Source: Cyanobacteria bacterium SZAS LIN-3 (GTDB lineage: Bacteria > Cyanobacteriota > Vampirovibrionia > Obscuribacterales > Obscuribacteraceae). Taken from it: a stretch of DNA of 64,000 nucleotides. Under the pieces are notes generated by a model, which saw only the letters and a list, made by a program, of their open reading frames with translations, was not told the origin of the DNA and did not search any database. The stretch spans positions 39,646-103,645 of the forward strand of contig JAFEAV010000011.1 of NCBI GenBank assembly GCA_018266215.1. The letters are read 5' to 3'. This document shows positions 59,809-64,000 of this stretch, piece by piece. Every line of letters starts with the position of its first letter. Position 1 is the stretch's first letter. The position numbers and the translations under genes are program-made.

Positions 59809-62800
59809 GTGGATAACGGCAACACATCTCTTTCAAAATTCACCCGACGGCAATATGCGGCGCTCGTGGCACTCTTTGTGCTGTTTGCGTCGATTTTCAT
59901 TGTTCCGGGTGCGGTGGCCCAGACGACCCCGGCTCCGCCCGGACAGGTCCAGACTGGCGGCGGTAATGGCGCGGACCTGAGTCAGGGCGCGGCTGCCACT
60001 CAGAACACGGTGCCGGATCCCTATTACAACGCCAACCAGTACACGACCCTGGTGCAGCAGCAAGCCGAGCAAAACACAACGGCCGTCGCTCAAAACGTCG
60101 AGCAGCAATTGTGGCCGGATTTCGGTGCGTACAACGATACCTATGACGGCTTGTCCGCCTTCTGGGGCGATGACATCATTTCCAATTTGTTCTCCAATAT
60201 TGGTCAGCTGATCGGTAAGTGGTTATCCGAATTCATCAACGGCTGGGTAGCCGATGCCGTGCAGTTCCTGACAGGATTCCTGCGCGTTTTCGTGCTCAAC
60301 CCCAACATTGCCGTCAACGGCCTGGGCAACGGTAACGGCCCGGCGGACGACATTTCACCTTATATCCGTCAAGGCGCAGACGTCATGTACGGCATCGCCG
60401 TCGACTTGCTGCTCCTGCTTTTTGTTCTCTGTATCTGGAAATACTGGGCGGAAGCCGCCTGGCGTGGCGGCGGCAACATGATGGGTGCCGTCGGCCGTTT
60501 GATTTTCACCGCTGGTTTGCTCCTGGCCTGGCCGACAATCTATGCCTTTGAAATTCAAATTTCCAATGAAATGATCAAGGCTATCTACTTCAATTCCGCC
60601 GACCAGGTGGCGATGCTTGATGCCGCCATGGCTGCCGCTGTAAAAGGTGGTCTGGTTGCCGGTGCCGGTTTGCTCGCCAACGCCACGGCCCCTGTTGCTG
60701 GTCAGGTATTCGGCGGCGCCCTTGGTGCAGCCGGTGGTGCCGGTGGCCCGCTCGGTCTGGCTCTGGGTACGGTCGGTTCTCTCGTAGCTTTCGTCGGTCT
60801 GATTGTTTATCTGGTTTTGGGTGGCATTCTCATCGCCGAGCTTATCTATATATTGGTGCTCAAATCGATTCAGACCGCCCTGCTCTGCGCGCAGTACATG
60901 TTCGCGCCTCTGTTCCTGGTCTTTTTTGCTGTCCCTGATACAGAAAACGTCACCTCCGGCTTCGTCAAATCATTTGTCGAAGTCAGTCTCTGGACGTTTG
61001 TCTGGGTGGGCATGCTAAAGATTCTCGTTATCGTTGTATTGTCCAACTTCAATCCCTGGGGCAAAATCGTCATGGCTGTGGGCGTGCTCCAGCTCATGAT
61101 TCAGGTGCCGTCCTTCCTGGCCCGCGCCCAGATTTCACCGATGTCGGACTTTATTTCTGCCGGTCTAGTCACCGGTGGTCTGCTCAAGGGCGGCAGCGCA
61201 CTGGGCAATTTGCTCAGCAACAGAGCCATGCATTTTGCTAATGCTGTCGGTAATTTCGGTTATGCCGGAGCCAAGGGTGCGCCTAAATCGCAGGCCACTG
61301 AGCTCAATGGCCTGGCCAATGATGTTGCCAGACCGGACCTTTTGAAAGATATTCGCAGTGCCCAGGCCAGCGGTCAGGTGCCCGGAGCCAAGGGCCCCGG
61401 CGACGGCAAAGGCAAAGGTAAGGGCGACGATCCCAATGATCCCACCGGACAGAAACTCAATCCTGTCGATCCCAATGCTCCTAAGGGGCCGAAGGACGGC
61501 AAGGACGATCCGACCAAAACACCCGGACCTCCCGGTAAAGATTTGAATGGTGCCAAAGGCGATCTCGCCGGTGGTGTGCCCGGTGCTAATCCCAAGGCCG
61601 GAGACGCTGCTCTCGGTACTCCCGCTGGTGCGCCCGGTGACAAAAATCTCAATGCCGCCAATCCTACACCCGGAGATGCTCTGGCTAATGCCGGTAAGAA
61701 TGCCGCTCTTGGAGTCGGTCTTGGTGCCGCTGCCGGTGCTGGTCTCGCTGCAGTCGAGTCGGGTGCGGCTCTGAAGAATGCCGCGCAGGGCACTGGTGCA
61801 GAAGGTGATCGTTCGGCCGCTGCAGCTCAGCAGCAAGCTGCCGAAGCACTTAAGAAGATGGAAAATCTCAAGGAAGCCGGTGCTGACGGTAGCGGTGTTA
61901 AGGGTCCGGTTGGCCCTGACGGCAAGCCGCTCAAGGTCAATGGTGGCACCATCGCTGACGGCGCTGGTCCTACCGGTGGTAAAGACAAAGCCGGTCTCAA
62001 CGTCGCTGGTGCGGTGGCCGATCCTACGGTCAGCAGTACCCTCAAGGGTGCTGTCGGTGGTAAGGGAGTTGGCGCTACCGGCGCTAATGAAGCTGATGCC
62101 AAAGGCAAGGATCTCAACGCTCTCAATCCTAATGATGTAAAAGCTCCGACTACAGCGACCAATGCTGGAGCCACTGGTGCCGAGGGCGCTAAGGGTCAGG
62201 GCCAGCAGTTGGAAATGGAATTCGAACGCGATGGCGATAAGGCTGCTGTTGCGGCTGCCTCCGTGGCCGGTCTGGGTGGACCTCCCAAGGTTGGCGAACT
62301 CAAAGATCAGACCGATGGTAAGGGCGGCAAAGACGGCTCTGGACCTACAGGCGGCAAGCAGGTTGTTTCCGGCGGCACTCTGAACGGCGCTGGTGCCGGT
62401 ATTAATGGTGCCGGTGGGGCGACGACTGATGTATCGGCCAAGCTGGTGCCCAAGAAACCAGGCGAAGTTGTTTCCGGTAAGACTGTGGCGCCCTCGCTGG
62501 CTACGACTGGTTTGAACACTGCTGTTTCCGCGTCCGGTACCGGTAAGAATATTGACCCGACAACGGGTATGGGCACGACTGATGTTGTGCACGATGAGAG
62601 CGATCCTGGTGCTCCTATCACGACTCCTAGCGCTAAAACTGAAGTGCATACGGCCGGTAGCGCCGCCAAACTGACTGGTGCCGCCGGTGGTGGCGCTGAC
62701 GCCAAAATTGATGCCAAGGGTAATGTCATTTCCGCAGCCGGCACTCCTCCGCCCAATCCCAATAATGTGCAGGCCGGACAGCAGGGCAGCCTGCCGCTTA

Positions 62801-64000
62801 CCGGCGGTAAGATGAACACTGATGTGTCCGGCAAAGGTGCCAATCTCAATCCTACTTTGACTACGACTTCGGTTACCGGTGCTGTGCGCCCCGGCAGTGA
62901 AGGCGCTCAGCCTCAGGGCATAATCAATACTGAATTGACCCAGGATGAGACCGGCGCGACCGGTGTCGGCGGCGCCAATGCCACACTCAACCAGACTGTT
63001 CGCACCAACGCTCAGGGCGGTGTGCAGCCGACTGCTCAAAATCCCACCGGCCTGGCTACCCAAAACGTGCAGGGTGGTCTTGTGCCGCCGGTCAATCCCA
63101 ATGCCAATCTCCAGCCTGGTCAGCAGATGAGCTTGCCCTTCGGCAATACCGGCAAGATGAACACCGATGCCACTACCGGTAAGGGCGCCAATCTCACTCC
63201 CGGTGCGACTACATCCGTCACAGGTACTGTCCGTCCCGGTGGCGACGTTGCTCAGCCTCAGGGTATCGTCAATACTGAATTGCAGGAAGAAATGACCGGA
63301 GCCGGCGCCCCCGGTACCGGCACGACAGTTGGGCAGACAGTTGTCCGTCAGGGCCAGACTGTCACTCCCGGCGGCAATCAACAAAACGTTCAGACCAATG
63401 CCACTGGTAAAGTTGTGACCGGTGTGCCCGGAGGCACTCAGCCTCCGCCCATCACCAATGTTAGCAGTCAGTTTACCCAGGCCAGCGGTGGCAAGGGCTC
63501 CGCTCCCGGCTTGAGCGCTGCTTCGGCTGTGCCTCCTACGGCAGCCGGTGGCGGTGCTGCTGGTGGTGGCGGCGGCAATGGTGGACCGCCTCCTATATTT
63601 GACCACGACAATAATCCCGAAGGTCCTGCCGGCACTACGCCTCCTGCCGGAGAAGCCGGCATGGGCTCGCAGCCTGCCTCTAATCGGACCCAGGGTTCGA
63701 TGTATGACGGCTACATGCAAGCTGGTTACAGACACGTCCCGTACAGAGTCGCGGCAGCTGCCATACGACTGGCTCAGGGTGCTACCCTGGCACCTTCTCG
63801 CAGTGGCAAACCGGAAATCATTCAGGACAATCAAGGCCACATGATGCACGTGCGCTTCGGTGAAGGTGCCACCGATGAGCAGAAAGCGATGCAGATCATG
63901 TCCGGTGCTTACGGCGAATTGATGAGCACGGATGCTGAAGCTTATGACGCTGCCCGACAGTCATCTATAGATGCCGGTGAGCACAAGCCAGTCGGCATGA
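59809..64000 (+). CDS. Giant VirB6/TrbL-like membrane protein (3' end cut by window edge)
   Basis: The frame is open from GTG 59809 to the window edge, 1397 codons so far. After a signal-anchor (LVALFVLFASIFIVPGAVAQ) comes the module YTTLVQQQAEQNTTAVAQ and VEQQLWPDFG. A multi-helix core follows at about residues 185-450 (VDLLLLLFVLCIWKYW, GRLIFTAGLLLAWPTIY, VAFVGLIVYLVLGGILIAELIYIL, AQYMFAPLFLVFFAVPDTENV, VSLWTFVWVGMLKILVIVVL). This has the layout and the PLFxxFF...S element of VirB6/TrbL. The rest (from about residue 510) is a Gly/Thr/Asn/Pro-rich repeat region. Usual VirB6 has about 300 residues. Confidence 0.7.
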   Translation, partial: MDNGNTSLSKFTRRQYAALVALFVLFASIFIVPGAVAQTTPAPPGQVQTGGGNGADLSQGAAATQNTVPDPYYNANQYTTLVQQQAEQNTTAVAQNVEQQLWPDFGAYNDTYDGLSAFWGDDIISNLFSNIGQLIGKWLSEFINGWVADAVQFLTGFLRVFVLNPNIAVNGLGNGNGPADDISPYIRQGADVMYGIAVDLLLLLFVLCIWKYWAEAAWRGGGNMMGAVGRLIFTAGLLLAWPTIYAFEIQISNEMIKAIYFNSADQVAMLDAAMAAAVKGGLVAGAGLLANATAPVAGQVFGGALGAAGGAGGPLGLALGTVGSLVAFVGLIVYLVLGGILIAELIYILVLKSIQTALLCAQYMFAPLFLVFFAVPDTENVTSGFVKSFVEVSLWTFVWVGMLKILVIVVLSNFNPWGKIVMAVGVLQLMIQVPSFLARAQISPMSDFISAGLVTGGLLKGGSALGNLLSNRAMHFANAVGNFGYAGAKGAPKSQATELNGLANDVARPDLLKDIRSAQASGQVPGAKGPGDGKGKGKGDDPNDPTGQKLNPVDPNAPKGPKDGKDDPTKTPGPPGKDLNGAKGDLAGGVPGANPKAGDAALGTPAGAPGDKNLNAANPTPGDALANAGKNAALGVGLGAAAGAGLAAVESGAALKNAAQGTGAEGDRSAAAAQQQAAEALKKMENLKEAGADGSGVKGPVGPDGKPLKVNGGTIADGAGPTGGKDKAGLNVAGAVADPTVSSTLKGAVGGKGVGATGANEADAKGKDLNALNPNDVKAPTTATNAGATGAEGAKGQGQQLEMEFERDGDKAAVAAASVAGLGGPPKVGELKDQTDGKGGKDGSGPTGGKQVVSGGTLNGAGAGINGAGGATTDVSAKLVPKKPGEVVSGKTVAPSLATTGLNTAVSASGTGKNIDPTTGMGTTDVVHDESDPGAPITTPSAKTEVHTAGSAAKLTGAAGGGADAKIDAKGNVISAAGTPPPNPNNVQAGQQGSLPLTGGKMNTDVSGKGANLNPTLTTTSVTGAVRPGSEGAQPQGIINTELTQDETGATGVGGANATLNQTVRTNAQGGVQPTAQNPTGLATQNVQGGLVPPVNPNANLQPGQQMSLPFGNTGKMNTDATTGKGANLTPGATTSVTGTVRPGGDVAQPQGIVNTELQEEMTGAGAPGTGTTVGQTVVRQGQTVTPGGNQQNVQTNATGKVVTGVPGGTQPPPITNVSSQFTQASGGKGSAPGLSAASAVPPTAAGGGAAGGGGGNGGPPPIFDHDNNPEGPAGTTPPAGEAGMGSQPASNRTQGSMYDGYMQAGYRHVPYRVAAAAIRLAQGATLAPSRSGKPEIIQDNQGHMMHVRFGEGATDEQKAMQIMSGAYGELMSTDAEAYDAARQSSIDAGEHKPVGM
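62749..63342 (+). repeat. Tandem duplication inside the giant protein
   Basis: Two copies of an 83-86-residue unit, at about 62749-62999 and 63085-63342. Shared blocks in order: PGQQxSLPxxxGKMNTD, GKGANLxP, TTSVTGxVRPG, AQPQGIxNTEL, TGAxGxG and QTV. Between them is a short Gln/Asn-rich spacer. Confidence 0.75.

Noticed and set aside
61165..63849. 894-residue reading frame on the reverse strand
   Set aside because: It lies wholly opposite the giant VirB6-like gene, is rich in Ser, Gly, Thr and Arg as expected from the mirror of Gly/Thr/Pro repeats, and has no domain or ribosome site. The forward frame has signal peptide, TM core and repeats.
1..64000. Prophage, insertion sequence, tRNA or rRNA genes
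   Set aside because: No integrase, transposase, terminal repeats or conserved RNA sequences were seen on either strand by reading; a tRNA or rRNA covariance scan would settle this.

Overview
The window reads as a bacterial chromosome with ordinary high-density gene packing on both strands and no phage, transposon, rRNA, tRNA or CRISPR array that I can see. Several traits fit the non-photosynthetic cyanobacterial relatives (Vampirovibrionia/Melainabacteria, for example the Obscuribacterales): at least seven TPR proteins, a Ser/Thr kinase fused to TPRs, an MnmA with the CC-containing motif typical of cyanobacterial MnmA, a long-form HPF (the LrtA type) behind a long leader, and DAP-type MurE. 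This placement is inference from family content; no rRNA is present to test it.

Layout. 1-4.7 kb: an edge-truncated hydrolase-like membrane protein, a kinesin-light-chain-type TPR protein, an FAD oxidoreductase and a PlsC-like acyltransferase. 4.7-8.7 kb: a leftward run with a polysaccharide deacetylase, a DUF4388-like protein, murE, rpmA (L27) and rplU (L21), the last behind a good sigma-70 promoter and a leader hairpin. 9.0-12.7 kb: a small protein, a 2-Cys peroxiredoxin, a TlpA-like thioredoxin, hemL, a YciI-like protein and a His-rich small protein. 12.7-18.3 kb: a ComF-type phosphoribosyltransferase diverging from a methionine-gamma-lyase-family enzyme, then prs, an MBL hydrolase, a degenerate GGDEF protein and a secreted Ser-Glu-Gly repeat protein. 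18.3-24.6 kb: a TPR protein, a lipoprotein PPIase and mfd. 24.8-33 kb: a TPR protein, mnmA, a secreted zinc amidase, thpR (which seems to lack a normal start codon), a membrane protein, a secreted TIM-barrel-like protein and hpf. 33-37 kb: a 1277-residue TPR protein made of four large repeats. 37-46.7 kb: a 2OG-Fe(II) oxygenase, a nucleoside-deoxyribosyltransferase-like protein, a protein with repeated TonB-C-like modules, lgt, radA, uvrC and three small TPR genes. 46.9-52.9 kb: the kinase-TPR protein, a TadE-like protein, a tiny membrane protein, rarA and a coiled-coil protein.

53.6-64 kb is the most unusual part. A rightward cluster encodes secreted low-complexity proteins that fall into paralogous pairs, a small VirB2/TrbC-like candidate pilin, two short proteins carrying one module (LVQQQAEQNT...VEQQLWPDFG), and a very large VirB6/TrbL-like multispanning protein that carries the same module at its N terminus and runs off the window edge with a Gly/Thr/Pro-rich repetitive tail. 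I read this as part of a divergent type IV secretion or conjugation-like envelope apparatus. The ATPases and core-complex genes that would prove it are not in the window.
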